A stretch of 64,000 nt of DNA, from the NCBI GenBank assembly GCA_020846195.1, contig JADLEJ010000031.1:1-64000 (forward strand). The letters are read 5' to 3'. Positions 37,658 to 44,879 of the stretch are shown here, piece after piece. Each line of letters begins with the position of its first letter. The first letter of the stretch is position 1. This DNA is from Nitrospira sp. Lineage in GTDB: Bacteria; Nitrospirota; Nitrospiria; Nitrospirales; Nitrospiraceae. Made by a program: the position numbers and the translations under genes. The notes beneath the pieces are model-generated. The model ran no database searches. It saw nothing but the letters and a program-made list of their open reading frames with translations, and was not told the DNA's origin.

Positions 37658-38479
37658 ATGTCATTACTCTCGTTGCAGCCTTCATCCCGCCACTATGCAA
37701 TCCGGCAGCTGCGGTTCTCGGACGCGGGTGACGAGGGTGACACGCAACGCGCCGTCCCCATCGAAGCTCCTATTGCAATTGAAGTGTGCGGCATCAAGTA
37801 CGCCGTCATGATGGCGACCCCCTCAGATCTTCGCGAGTACGCCGTGGGCTTTGCCTTAAGCGAACGGCTTGTGCAGCGAGCCGATCAGATCCGTAACATC
37901 GACATTCTTTCAGCCAACGGAGGGTGGGTCGTTCAGATATTGTTGCCTTCCGAGCTAACCGCGACGGTCTGTACTCGAGCGCGCACGCGCGTATCCGAAA
38001 GCAGCTGCGGCCTGTGCGGGCTGGAAAGCATCGAGCAAATTCTTCGCCCATTGCCGCCGGTCACGGCCAGGATTCAAACCGATCGAGCGGCCATCGCGCA
38101 GGCACTCTCCACACTGGAAGACCATCAACCGCTTGGGCGGGCAACAGGCGCGGTCCACGCCGCGGCCATGTGCGCGCCGGACGGACGGATTCTCCTCGCG
38201 CGTGAAGACGTCGGACGGCATAACGCCCTCGATAAGCTGATCGGCGCATTAGCGCTGAAAGGAATCGATCCCTCGTCCGGCTTCTTCGTGCTGTCCGCCC
38301 GATGCAGCTATGAGTTGGTTGAGAAAACCGTACGGGCAGGATGCCCAATGCTGGTGACCGTCTCCGCGCCGACAAGCTTAGCCATCGACCGCGCGACCAA
38401 GGCAGGACTGACACTCGTCGCATTAGCCCGACCGGATTCAGCAATGATCCTGTGCGACGCCCTTGGAAATATCGCCTGA
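37658..38479 (+). CDS. fdhD: Sulfurtransferase FdhD
   Basis: A 273-residue protein that transfers sulfur from IscS to the bis-MGD cofactor of formate-dehydrogenase-like enzymes. The conserved cysteine pair is C117/C120 in SESSCGLCGLES. VHAAAMCAPDGRILLAREDVGRHNA and LDKLIGALAL follow, and FFVLSARCSYELVEKTVRAGC is typical of the C-terminal half. It diverges from the YdeP-like gene across 189 bases, so the two are likely controlled together. No formate dehydrogenase electron-transfer subunits are present. Confidence 0.94.
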   Translation: MSLLSLQPSSRHYAIRQLRFSDAGDEGDTQRAVPIEAPIAIEVCGIKYAVMMATPSDLREYAVGFALSERLVQRADQIRNIDILSANGGWVVQILLPSELTATVCTRARTRVSESSCGLCGLESIEQILRPLPPVTARIQTDRAAIAQALSTLEDHQPLGRATGAVHAAAMCAPDGRILLAREDVGRHNALDKLIGALALKGIDPSSGFFVLSARCSYELVEKTVRAGCPMLVTVSAPTSLAIDRATKAGLTLVALARPDSAMILCDALGNIA

Positions 38480-38581
38480 GGCTTCTTACACATCGTGGCC
38501 TGCGCCTACAAGACCAAGCCTCAATGACATCAACGAGCATCTTGGCTATACTTTCTCTATCGTAGAGGAAGGGAGGGCATC

Positions 38582-38821
38582 GTGGACTACCAACAGTACA
38601 TCGTACGTAACCCACAGGTATGCGGCGGTGAGCCGGTGGTGAAAGGTACCCGCGTCACAGTCCGCACCATTCTGGCGAGCTTGGCCGAGGGAGACAGCAC
38701 CCAGGAACTACTCCGGGACTTCCCGACCTTAAAGGAAGAAGATATCCGGGCTGTCGTCGCATTCGCAGCAGCTTCGGCAGAAGAAGACCTCCCGCTTCAG
38801 AGCGTGCCCAACATTTCGTGA
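38582..38821 (+). CDS. DUF433 antitoxin-like protein
   Basis: A 79-residue protein starting at GTG (MDYQQYIVRNPQVCGGEPVV). The DUF433 hallmarks are the N-terminal GEPVVKGTRVTVRTILASL helix-turn-helix and FPTLKEEDIRAVVAFAA. DUF433 proteins are proposed VapB-like antitoxins, usually followed by a DUF5615 PIN-like toxin. That is the case here, with the next frame overlapping by 4 bases. The antitoxin itself looks intact. Confidence 0.85.
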   Translation: MDYQQYIVRNPQVCGGEPVVKGTRVTVRTILASLAEGDSTQELLRDFPTLKEEDIRAVVAFAAASAEEDLPLQSVPNIS

Positions 38822-39185
38822 ACATCAAACTGGACGAAAACCTCCCCGTCCGCCTGACCCGATTCCTCAGCGACCTCGGGCACAATGTGGACACCGTGCC
38901 CCAAGATGGGTGGCTGGCCTTGACTATTCAACCGTGTGGCACGCCGCCCAGCAATCGGGACGATTCTTCATCACGCAAGATCTCGACTTTTCCGACATCC
39001 GCAAGTATGCACCTGGCAGCCATCACGGGCTGATGCTGCTGCGCCTGCGCGACCCAAGCCGGCGCGCGCTCGCACACCGAATCCACACTGTGTTTGGAAT
39101 GGACGAGGCTCAAAGATGGGGCCGCTGCTTTGTCGTGGTGACAGACAGGAAGATTCGCGTGCGCCGTCCTCCACAGCCTCGATAG
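38818..39185 (+). pseudogene. DUF5615 PIN-like toxin gene, frameshifted
   Basis: Two frames together make one DUF5615 protein. The first gives NIKLDENLPVRLTRFLSDLG then HNVDTVPQDG. The second, beginning at 38910, gives AGLDYSTVWHAAQQSGRFFI, then TQDLDFSDIRKYAPG and LMLLRLRDPSRRALAHRI. The switch lies in a run of three G at 38908-38910; one extra base would restore DTVPQDGVAGLD. The acidic residues of the PIN-like site (DEN, QDLDFSD) are intact in both halves. It is either a real inactivating deletion or a homopolymer reading error. Confidence 0.82.
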
Positions 39186-39258
39186 CACCACTATCCGCTA
39201 TCGGAGCATCTTCCATCACGCGCGCAGACATGATTGACTACCATCACAGGAGCCCACG

Positions 39259-39558
39259 ATGCGAATGAAGAACCCTCCCCATCCAGAACAGTCGGTGCGC
39301 CTGGACTGCCTCGAACCGCTGGGGCTTTCCGTGGCGGAAGGAGCCAAAGCGCTGGGCGTGACCAGGCAGGCCATGAATAATCTAGTCAGCGGCAAAGCCG
39401 GAATTTCAGCAGAGATGGCGATCCGTCTGGAAAAAGCGTTCGGGGGCGGAGCCGAAACCTGGCTGCGGATGCAGGCCGCCTACGATTTAGCACAGGCAGA
39501 GAAGCAAGCTGGAAAGATCAAGGTCCGGCGCGTCAAAGACACCTTGCTACCGGCCTGA
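39259..39558 (+). CDS. HigA-family antitoxin, orphan
   Basis: A 99-residue helix-turn-helix protein of the HigA type: LEPLGLSVAEGAKALGVTRQ, AMNNLVSGKAGISAEMAIR, then LEKAFGGGAETWLRMQAAY. A basic C-terminal region (KQAGKIKVRRVKDTLLPA) follows. A HigB RNase normally sits directly upstream, but the 73 bases there hold no toxin. A decayed copy lies about 5 kb upstream at 34172-34340. It may act as a stand-alone regulator or neutralise a toxin encoded elsewhere. Confidence 0.88.
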   Translation: MRMKNPPHPEQSVRLDCLEPLGLSVAEGAKALGVTRQAMNNLVSGKAGISAEMAIRLEKAFGGGAETWLRMQAAYDLAQAEKQAGKIKVRRVKDTLLPA

Positions 39559-39770
39559 GACTACCTCAAGAAAACCCGCCTCAAGCCAGATGCGCGCATC
39601 GCCTTCATCGACTTCTACCCCGCGAACGCTCCGGCAACCTCGGCTTTCCGAAACACCACCTCGCCTCACGCGACACCGTCATCGCCGAAATGACCGCAGC
39701 CAGATACCAGCTCACCTGCGAGCACGGCTTTCTGACGAAACAATATTTTCTGGAATTCATGCAGAAGTAG
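39559..39770 (+). pseudogene. C-terminal remnant of a class I SAM methyltransferase
   Basis: Directly after the higA stop, frame one reads DYLKKTRLKPDARIAFIDFY, a typical beta-4/beta-5 region of UbiE-like methyltransferases. After a frame change near 39617-39620 the continuation reads ERSGNLGFPKHHLASRDTVI then AEMTAARYQLTCEHGFLTKQ and YFLEFMQK before TAG at 39768-39770. This is the usual C-terminal end of that family. The SAM-binding N-terminal part is missing. Confidence 0.72.
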
Positions 39771-39803
39771 ATGGGATAAGAACCTAACTCAAGGAGACTT
39801 TTT

Positions 39804-39851
39804 ATGCAGATCGACCTAAATAGAATTAGGTATCGAGACCATGAGCGTTGA
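39804..39851 (+). other. Possible 15-codon leader ORF with inverted repeat
   Basis: An ATG with a strong AAGGAG site 8 bases upstream opens a 15-codon frame (MQIDLNRIRYRDHER). It stops inside the start of the DUF7684 gene, so translation of the two may be coupled. An inverted repeat ACCTAA-N6-TTAGGT (39814-39831) lies within it. It could be a leader peptide, an alternative N-terminus broken by a frameshift, or chance. Confidence 0.3.
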
Positions 39852-40257
39852 ATACATTCAACTTTTGCCCGGCGCAAAGTTTCCACGCATCACAGAGAAC
39901 GGCCCATTTCGGGCTGTAGTGATCATTGAAGAAGACGTAACGCCAGAGTGGCAAGCATCCGTTTGTACCTGGCTAGTGCAATCGGGATGTCTTTACATGA
40001 TGGCTTGGGGGAAGAGCTGCAGTTCCTGGGACGACTCAGTCGACCATGCCAACATGAAAGAATTTGCATTTGGGGAAATACCTGAAAGCAAGTTCGTCAT
40101 GACAACGTGGCACACAGATGATCCGCTGAACGAAGTCTTCTGGTTTTCGAAGAACAACGCTGATCATCCCTCGGTTGAGCTTGAGCGTAGCCTGCTGGTT
40201 CACATCAGTTCACGCAACAAATCCGAAGAACTTCTACGGGCGTATGCTGATGTATAA
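39841..40257 (+). CDS. DUF7684-like hypothetical protein
   Basis: A 138-residue soluble acidic protein: FRAVVIIEEDVTPEWQASVC, TWLVQSGCLYMMAWGKSCSS, WDDSVDHANMKEF, KFVMTTWHTDDPLNEVFWF. From memory this pattern matches small bacterial proteins now listed as DUF7684. There is no signal peptide or membrane helix. The conserved cysteine, tryptophan and aspartate residues suggest a binding or enzymatic site. It lies in the toxin-antitoxin-rich stretch and may be part of a defence or immunity pair. The function is unknown. Confidence 0.6.
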   Translation: MSVEYIQLLPGAKFPRITENGPFRAVVIIEEDVTPEWQASVCTWLVQSGCLYMMAWGKSCSSWDDSVDHANMKEFAFGEIPESKFVMTTWHTDDPLNEVFWFSKNNADHPSVELERSLLVHISSRNKSEELLRAYADV

Positions 40258-40406
40258 CCTTGAGTTCAACAAGATCCCCTGCGAGCTGTACTTGCAGGAT
40301 CTTCCCTCCGCTTTCGGCCCCGACGGCCATTAGCTCTACGTTAGCTCACATGAATATAGGGGGAACAAAATGGTCCGGTAGTCTTTTATCACTTTATAAA
40401 TCCGTC

Positions 40407-40712
40407 TCAAGACTTGTGCGCTTCCATGTAGGCCCTGAGGAGCGCATTGATGCGCGTCTGATAGTCGGGGTCTTTGGCTTTGAACCGCTTCAATACTTGC
40501 TGATCGAGCCGGATGGCGACTGTCGCCTTCGGCTCAGGCAACCGAAGTACCGCGCGCTTAAAGAAAGCCTTCCCCTGCTCCGGGATATCGAAGGCATCGA
40601 TGGCCCTGTCTTTGAGCGAATCATGTGTACCAACTATGCCTACTAAGAACCGTGCCCCATACCCCATCGCCTTGGAGATGCCCTTTAGGCCATCTTCCTC
40701 CTCGCTTATCAT
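40407..40712 (-). CDS. BrnA-type antitoxin
   Basis: The C-terminal half of this 101-codon frame is a clear BrnA/CopG-like ribbon-helix-helix: DIPEQGKAFFKRAVLRLPEP then KATVAIRLDQQVLKRFKAKD and YQTRINALLRAYMEAHKS. The first 35 codons do not look like BrnA, so the true start is uncertain. Possible causes are an internal start, such as the ATG at 40670, or upstream decay. BrnA normally represses and neutralises the RNase toxin BrnT, encoded upstream. No BrnT is visible; the plus-strand DUF4258 gene faces away from it. Confidence 0.75.
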   Translation of the reverse strand: MISEEEDGLKGISKAMGYGARFLVGIVGTHDSLKDRAIDAFDIPEQGKAFFKRAVLRLPEPKATVAIRLDQQVLKRFKAKDPDYQTRINALLRAYMEAHKS

Positions 40713-40798
40713 TCCTTCGCTCGCTCAACCCGTGTAGAATGCCTGAGTATATAATACGACTTCCCTGACCTCCCGATGCTGTTGAGGATGTCTGCAGA

Positions 40799-41080
40799 AT
40801 GGCTGCTGATCCCATCGCCAACTATGTCATCACGGATCATGCACGAATAGAGTTATCTCGCCGTGGCTTGAGCGAAGAGATCACCCATGCAATACTGTCT
40901 GCACCTGAACAGCGTTGTGCCGTTCGCCCAGGGAGAGTAGTACTGCAATCGCGACTCCCCTTTGGAGAGTCAGCAACGATGTTTCTCGTTCGGGTCTTTG
41001 TCGATATCGATCGACACCCGGCTGAAGTAGTGACCGCGTATCGGACAAGCAAGATTGAGAAATACTGGAGGAAGACATGA
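40799..41080 (+). CDS. DUF4258 toxin-like protein
   Basis: A 93-residue protein: NYVITDHARIELSRRGLSEE, ITHAILSAPEQRCAVRPGR and ESATMFLVRVFVDIDRHPAE with VVTAYRTSKIEKYWR at the end. This is the DUF4258 fold, related to the RelE/BrnT-like RNase toxins. The H-x-x-x-R and C-terminal TAYRTSKI-YW motifs are the usual conserved positions. The next gene overlaps its stop by 4 bases and encodes DUF2283, a frequent partner. Function as a toxin is a family-level proposal, not shown here. Confidence 0.82.
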   Translation: MAADPIANYVITDHARIELSRRGLSEEITHAILSAPEQRCAVRPGRVVLQSRLPFGESATMFLVRVFVDIDRHPAEVVTAYRTSKIEKYWRKT

Positions 41081-41277
41081 AGGTCTCCTACGATGAGAAA
41101 ACCGATACGTTAAGCATGATCCTCAAAGACAACACCCCTGTCGCCGAGAGCGATGAAGACAAGCCTGGCATAATTCTGGACTACGATGCCGTCGGCAATC
41201 TCGTCTCGATCGAGATTCTGGACGCATCCAAACGAGTAACCGAAACCCGCAAGGTCGAGTTCCAAACCACAGGCTAA
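41077..41277 (+). CDS. DUF2283 partner (probable antitoxin)
   Basis: A 66-residue acidic protein: MKVSYDEKTDTLSMILKDN, then SDEDKPGIILDYDAVGNLVS and IEILDASKRV. These are the standard DUF2283 features (KxxYDxxxDxLxI, GIxLDxDxxGxxVGIEIL). Its overlap with the DUF4258 gene (ATGA) gives a tight two-gene unit like many toxin-antitoxin pairs, with the antitoxin second. A 7-base inverted repeat (TGATCGA...TCGATCA, 41304-41329) lies downstream without a T-tract. Confidence 0.85.
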   Translation: MKVSYDEKTDTLSMILKDNTPVAESDEDKPGIILDYDAVGNLVSIEILDASKRVTETRKVEFQTTG

Positions 41278-41351
41278 TTCTAACCGGAGCCTGCATCGCT
41301 CTATGATCGAACGACTTCTCGCTCGATCAGACAGCCGCCAATAGCCGCCCT

Positions 41352-41379
41352 CTCATCTTTCCAACGCTTGCCGTGATGC
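41352..41379. repeat. 28-bp direct repeat, left copy
   Basis: This sequence matches 42531-42558 at 26 of 28 positions; the last 21 bases (TTCCAACGCTTGCCGTGATGC) are identical. Read on the minus strand, both copies could encode the same short C-terminus (ASRQALE plus one residue and a stop). They bracket the BrnA remnant and the acid-phosphatase-like gene. Confidence 0.75.
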
Positions 41380-41469
41380 GATGACTGCCTGGAATGGAGC
41401 AGGTCTCTCGTCCCGCGATCCGCCGCTCGATTCTCGCCGCTACAAGTAAGATTACCCGGCGCGCGCGCA

Positions 41470-41523
41470 GAACTTGTGCGCTCCCATGGAGCGTCCTGAG
41501 AAGGACATTGATTCGGATCTGAA
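41470..41523 (-). pseudogene. Short remnant of a BrnA-type antitoxin gene
   Basis: About 52 bases match the 3' end of the BrnA gene (40410-40463) at roughly three quarters of positions with one indel. On the minus strand it reads QIRINVLLR, against QTRINALLR in the intact copy, then loses frame. The neighbouring 41278-41469 holds no gene. Confidence 0.6.
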
Positions 41524-41546
41524 GCTGGAATCACCGTTCAGCTCTG

Positions 41547-42455
41547 CTACGGATTAGCCGGAACTTTCCAGATCTGAGTGATCGGTGCAGCATCGGCGCT
41601 GGCGCCGGAGTGAGGCAGTCCGTAGAGGTCTTCGATTGTGCGCAAGACGTTGTAGTGGGTAATGCGCTGGTCGTAGCGGCCGGCTTTGACCATGGGGCCG
41701 ATGAAGAGCGTCACAATTCGGTTGTTCTCTTTGGCGTTGTCATTATCCTCATCCCACGTCACGATCAGAAGGCTATTGTGCTGCTGCGCCCACTGCACAT
41801 ACCCATCCAGATGTTCCCGAAGCCAGCGGTCGCCCGTTTGGATGGTCTCCGGATCTTTTCCGTGATGCATGTCGTTCACCTGATTCGGCACAACGATGCT
41901 CACTGTGGTAAGCGTGGAGAAATCGGCGGGGAAGCTCGTCAGAGGCGCATTGGTCTCTGCCGGAAGTCCATTGGCCGCGCTCTCCTGCCAATTGACCCAA
42001 GGATTATGCTTGCGGGCGTAGCTCCCCTCTTTGCAGATTAGCGATCCCACTGAAGGCAGATCTTCCGAATAGCCAATGAACGTCAGTCCTGCAGCCAGCA
42101 ACGCATGCCCGAGATTCGGCGTCATGAACGTATGCGGGCATGAATTATCGGTGACGCCCTGCATCGACCCTGAAAACAGCGCGAGGTAATTCGGCTGGCT
42201 CGGATGGATGATGCCGAAGGACTGCGTGAACAACGCACCCTTGGCGGCTAATTCATTGATGTAGGGCGCATGAGCCGAACCGATGATCTGGCTATAGGAG
42301 TGATTCTCTTCGATCACAAGCACAACGTGATCAGGTCTGGACAGAGAGAGAGGTTGCGTGCTCCCGCCTTGCGAAGACGACGCAGCCAATACACAGGCGC
42401 CCATCGCCAACGGCAAAACCATTGCTCCGAGAATGAGTTTCCAACGCATGGACAT
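41547..42455 (-). CDS. Acid phosphatase-like secreted phosphoesterase
   Basis: A protein of about 302 residues with a signal peptide (ILGAMVLPLAMGACVLAASS); an alternative start lies 6 bases downstream. The PF04185 phosphoesterase core is visible: DHVVLVIEENHSYSQIIG with the conserved ENHS, HPSQPNYLALFSGSMQGVTDN holding the catalytic Ser/Thr region, and LIVTWDEDNDNAKENNRIV with the metal-binding acidic cluster. THYNVLRTIEDLYGLP is typical of the C-terminal end. It probably hydrolyses phosphomonoesters in the periplasm. The 28-bp repeats at both sides suggest arrival or duplication as a unit. Confidence 0.85.
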   Translation of the reverse strand: MSMRWKLILGAMVLPLAMGACVLAASSSQGGSTQPLSLSRPDHVVLVIEENHSYSQIIGSAHAPYINELAAKGALFTQSFGIIHPSQPNYLALFSGSMQGVTDNSCPHTFMTPNLGHALLAAGLTFIGYSEDLPSVGSLICKEGSYARKHNPWVNWQESAANGLPAETNAPLTSFPADFSTLTTVSIVVPNQVNDMHHGKDPETIQTGDRWLREHLDGYVQWAQQHNSLLIVTWDEDNDNAKENNRIVTLFIGPMVKAGRYDQRITHYNVLRTIEDLYGLPHSGASADAAPITQIWKVPANP

Positions 42456-42530
42456 GGGATGGTGTACCACTCTCCCTACTGATTTACCATCACGCACATT
42501 CCGATTGTTGCAAATAGTACCAGCCGGCCC

Positions 42531-42558
42531 CTCATTCTTCCAACGCTTGCCGTGATGC
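42531..42558. repeat. 28-bp direct repeat, right copy
   Basis: Partner of 41352-41379, with two mismatches near its left end. Similarity continues a little further left (GCCG-CCCTCAT against GCCGGCCCCTCAT). It lies between the divergent phosphatase and cation-efflux genes. Confidence 0.75.
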
Positions 42559-42581
42559 AACGACCGTGCGACACTACATCT

Positions 42582-43526
42582 ATGACCGGCCTTGCCTCAT
42601 TTGAGCATTTGCGCTCGCGGCTGTACCTTTCACTTGCGCTGAATGCCCTGATCATCACCGCCGAATTCATCGGCGGTTTTCTGCTCGACAGCGTCGGCCT
42701 CATGAGCGACGCGGGGCATAATCTCGTCGATCAAGGCTCGCTCTTCCTGGCGCTCTACGCGCACATTCTCACCAGGCGGCCGGCCAGCGAGACCCGCACG
42801 TTCGGCTACCATCGCGCCGGCGTCATTGCCGCGTTTCTCAACTCATTCATCCTGGTGCTGACGGCAGCCGGCATCGCGTTCGTAGGCCTCAAGCGATTAT
42901 TGCAACCGGTGCCAGTGGACGGCGGATGGATCATGGTCATTGCCGCCGTAAGCTTTGTGGCCAACCTCAGCGTCGCACTGCTGCTTCAACAAGGCGCGAA
43001 AGACGATCTGAATCTTCGCGCCGCCTTCTGGCACATGCTCGGCGATGCCTGGGTCTCGCTCGGCGTCGTGCTCAGCGGCGGGGCGATCTTATTGACAGGC
43101 TGGACGGTGCTCGATCCGCTCATCAGCCTCCTCGTGGTCGGCGCGATTCTCCATGGAGCCTGGCCGCTGTTCAAAGAATCCCTCGACGTGCTACTGGAAT
43201 CCACCCCGCCGACGATCAGCGCGTCGCGCGTCGTCTCGACGATCGAAGCCATGCCCGGCGTCAAGAGCGTCCACGATCTCCATATCTGGGCCGTGGAACC
43301 GCGCCTCATCATGCTCACCGCCCATGTGCTGGTGGACGGCGATGACGCCACGCTGACCAACGCGCTGCTCCGCTCCATCCACGACCGGATCGCCGCCGAT
43401 TTCGGCATCACGCACATGACGATCCAGATGGAAACCCATTGCCTGGATCCGGACGACGTCCATTGCGACCTGACCAAGCTCGCCGACCGACAGCCCGCAC
43501 TCGAAGCCCTCACCCACCACCATTGA
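42582..43526 (+). CDS. Cation diffusion facilitator (CzcD/ZitB-like)
   Basis: A 314-residue inner-membrane exporter. Six helices begin with LYLSLALNALIITAEFIGG. The metal site is formed by SDAGHNLVDQ in helix 2 (H-x-x-x-D) and HMLGDAWVSLG in helix 5. The short loop between helices 4 and 5 lacks the long His-rich stretch of some ZitB proteins. The C-terminal cytoplasmic domain has VKSVHDLHIWAVEPRLIMLT and ends in THHH. It probably exports Zn2+, Cd2+ or Co2+ by proton exchange. The start is taken at MTGLASFEHLR. Confidence 0.92.
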   Translation: MTGLASFEHLRSRLYLSLALNALIITAEFIGGFLLDSVGLMSDAGHNLVDQGSLFLALYAHILTRRPASETRTFGYHRAGVIAAFLNSFILVLTAAGIAFVGLKRLLQPVPVDGGWIMVIAAVSFVANLSVALLLQQGAKDDLNLRAAFWHMLGDAWVSLGVVLSGGAILLTGWTVLDPLISLLVVGAILHGAWPLFKESLDVLLESTPPTISASRVVSTIEAMPGVKSVHDLHIWAVEPRLIMLTAHVLVDGDDATLTNALLRSIHDRIAADFGITHMTIQMETHCLDPDDVHCDLTKLADRQPALEALTHHH

Positions 43527-43542
43527 GCCTCTGAGCCTCGCC

Positions 43543-44751
43543 TTACTCGACGAGGCTGAATTCATAACCGGAGCCCGTGAGAGCCGCCAACAATGTCGTG
43601 GAGTGATCGCGCCCCCGCGTTTCCATGGTGACGTCGATCGCGGCTTCGCGCGGCCCCACTCCGTAGTGCGCGCGGTTATAGGATGTTTCCACAATGTTCG
43701 CCCCTTCTTTCGCGATCACCGATGCCAGCCGTTCCAATGCCCCAGGCTGATCCGTCAGACGCACACGGAGACGCAATCGCCTTCCGTCTCGCACCATGCC
43801 CTGCTCAATAATTCTCGATAGCAGGTTTACGTCAAGATTGCCGCCGGACACCAAAACCGCAATGTTCTTGTCGCGGTGACCGGTTCGAGCCCGCAGCACC
43901 GCCGCGAGCGCAATGGCACCGGCCCCTTCCGCCAGCGTCTTCTCGTTCTCCAGCAACATGAGAATGGCCGCGGCGATATCGTCTTCCTCCACGGTAACAA
44001 TCCGATCGACATAGGCCTGGACCAATGGCAAGGTGCGCGCGCCGGCCCGCCGAACGGCAATGCCATCCGCCAGCGTCGACTGCGCGGCCAGCTCGATCGG
44101 GCTGCGCTGCTCCAGCGCCGCTTTCATCGACGGCAATCGCGCGGTTTGCACGCCCACGATCTCGACCTTGGGATTCCGTCCTTTCACAGCGCAGCCGACT
44201 CCACCGATCAACCCGCCGCCGCCCACCGGCACCACAATGACGTCCAAGTTCGGGTTCTGCGCGAGCAGCTCCAAGCCCAGCGTGCCTTGTCCGGCAATGA
44301 CCTCGTCGTCGTCGAAGGGATGGATGAAGGTGGCCTTTCTCTCAATGCTCCGTTCGACCGCCGCCGCGCAGGTCTCATCATAGTTGTCGCCGTGGAGCAC
44401 GATCTCCGCACCATAGCCGCGCGTCGCGATAAGCTTGATGAGCGGGGCCGAGCGGGGCATCCAGATTTGAGCCGGGATCCCGCGATGCACGGCATGGTAG
44501 GCCACCCCCTGGCCATGATTGCCCGCCGAGGCCGCGATCACGCCCTGCCGGCGTTCGCTCTCGGTCATCGTGAGGATGCGATTCAACGCGCCGCGCTCCT
44601 TGAACGACCCGGTCATCTGCAAGTTTTCAAGTTTGAGAAAGATCGCATTGCCCGTGAGCCGGGACAATGTCTTGGAATGCACCAGCGGAGACTCGTAGAT
44701 GGACGGCCTGATACGATCGGCCGCCCGCTCGATCTGTGCAAGATTCAGCAT
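43543..44751 (-). CDS. Threonine ammonia-lyase (catabolic form with ACT domain)
   Basis: A 402-residue PLP enzyme that deaminates threonine to 2-oxobutanoate. The start MLNLAQIERAADRI has a strong GGAGG site 9 bases upstream. K51 in MTGSFKERGALN binds PLP, ASAGNHGQGVAYHA is the phosphate region, and PVGGGGLIGGV follows. The C-terminal ACT-type domain reads LRVRLTDQPGALERLASVIA and IVETSYNRAHYGVG. Size and the single ACT domain resemble TdcB-like or short IlvA proteins rather than E. coli IlvA (514). It could feed isoleucine synthesis. Confidence 0.92.
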   Translation of the reverse strand: MLNLAQIERAADRIRPSIYESPLVHSKTLSRLTGNAIFLKLENLQMTGSFKERGALNRILTMTESERRQGVIAASAGNHGQGVAYHAVHRGIPAQIWMPRSAPLIKLIATRGYGAEIVLHGDNYDETCAAAVERSIERKATFIHPFDDDEVIAGQGTLGLELLAQNPNLDVIVVPVGGGGLIGGVGCAVKGRNPKVEIVGVQTARLPSMKAALEQRSPIELAAQSTLADGIAVRRAGARTLPLVQAYVDRIVTVEEDDIAAAILMLLENEKTLAEGAGAIALAAVLRARTGHRDKNIAVLVSGGNLDVNLLSRIIEQGMVRDGRRLRLRVRLTDQPGALERLASVIAKEGANIVETSYNRAHYGVGPREAAIDVTMETRGRDHSTTLLAALTGSGYEFSLVE

Positions 44752-44810
44752 GCCTTCCCCCTCCAGTTCAACGACTCTAGACTCTGCGTTCACTCCGTGA
44801 AAATAAAAAA

Positions 44811-44838
44811 CCCCTGGCGGATTCGGTTCCGCCAGGGG
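44811..44838 (-). terminator. Strong rho-independent terminator
   Basis: CCCCTGGCGGA and TCCGCCAGGGG form an 11-bp perfect stem with a 6-base loop. On the minus strand it is followed by TTTTTTATTTT (44810-44800). The only thing it can end on that strand is the short ORF just upstream, because cobW runs the other way. It is 60 bases before the threonine ammonia-lyase start. Confidence 0.9.
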
Positions 44839-44879
44839 CCTTCTTGCTTGTGTCGATAACGCGCGACGGGCAATCAGGA

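Noticed and set aside
40250..40333. A 27-codon frame starting in the DUF7684 stop (MYNLEFNKIPCELYLQ...)
   Set aside because: It is coupled by overlap and reads like protein, but it is short and no family is recognised. There is not enough to call it.
41304..41329. TGATCGA...TCGATCA hairpin after the DUF2283 gene as a terminator
   Set aside because: The stem is only 7 bp with a 12-base loop and no T-run follows.
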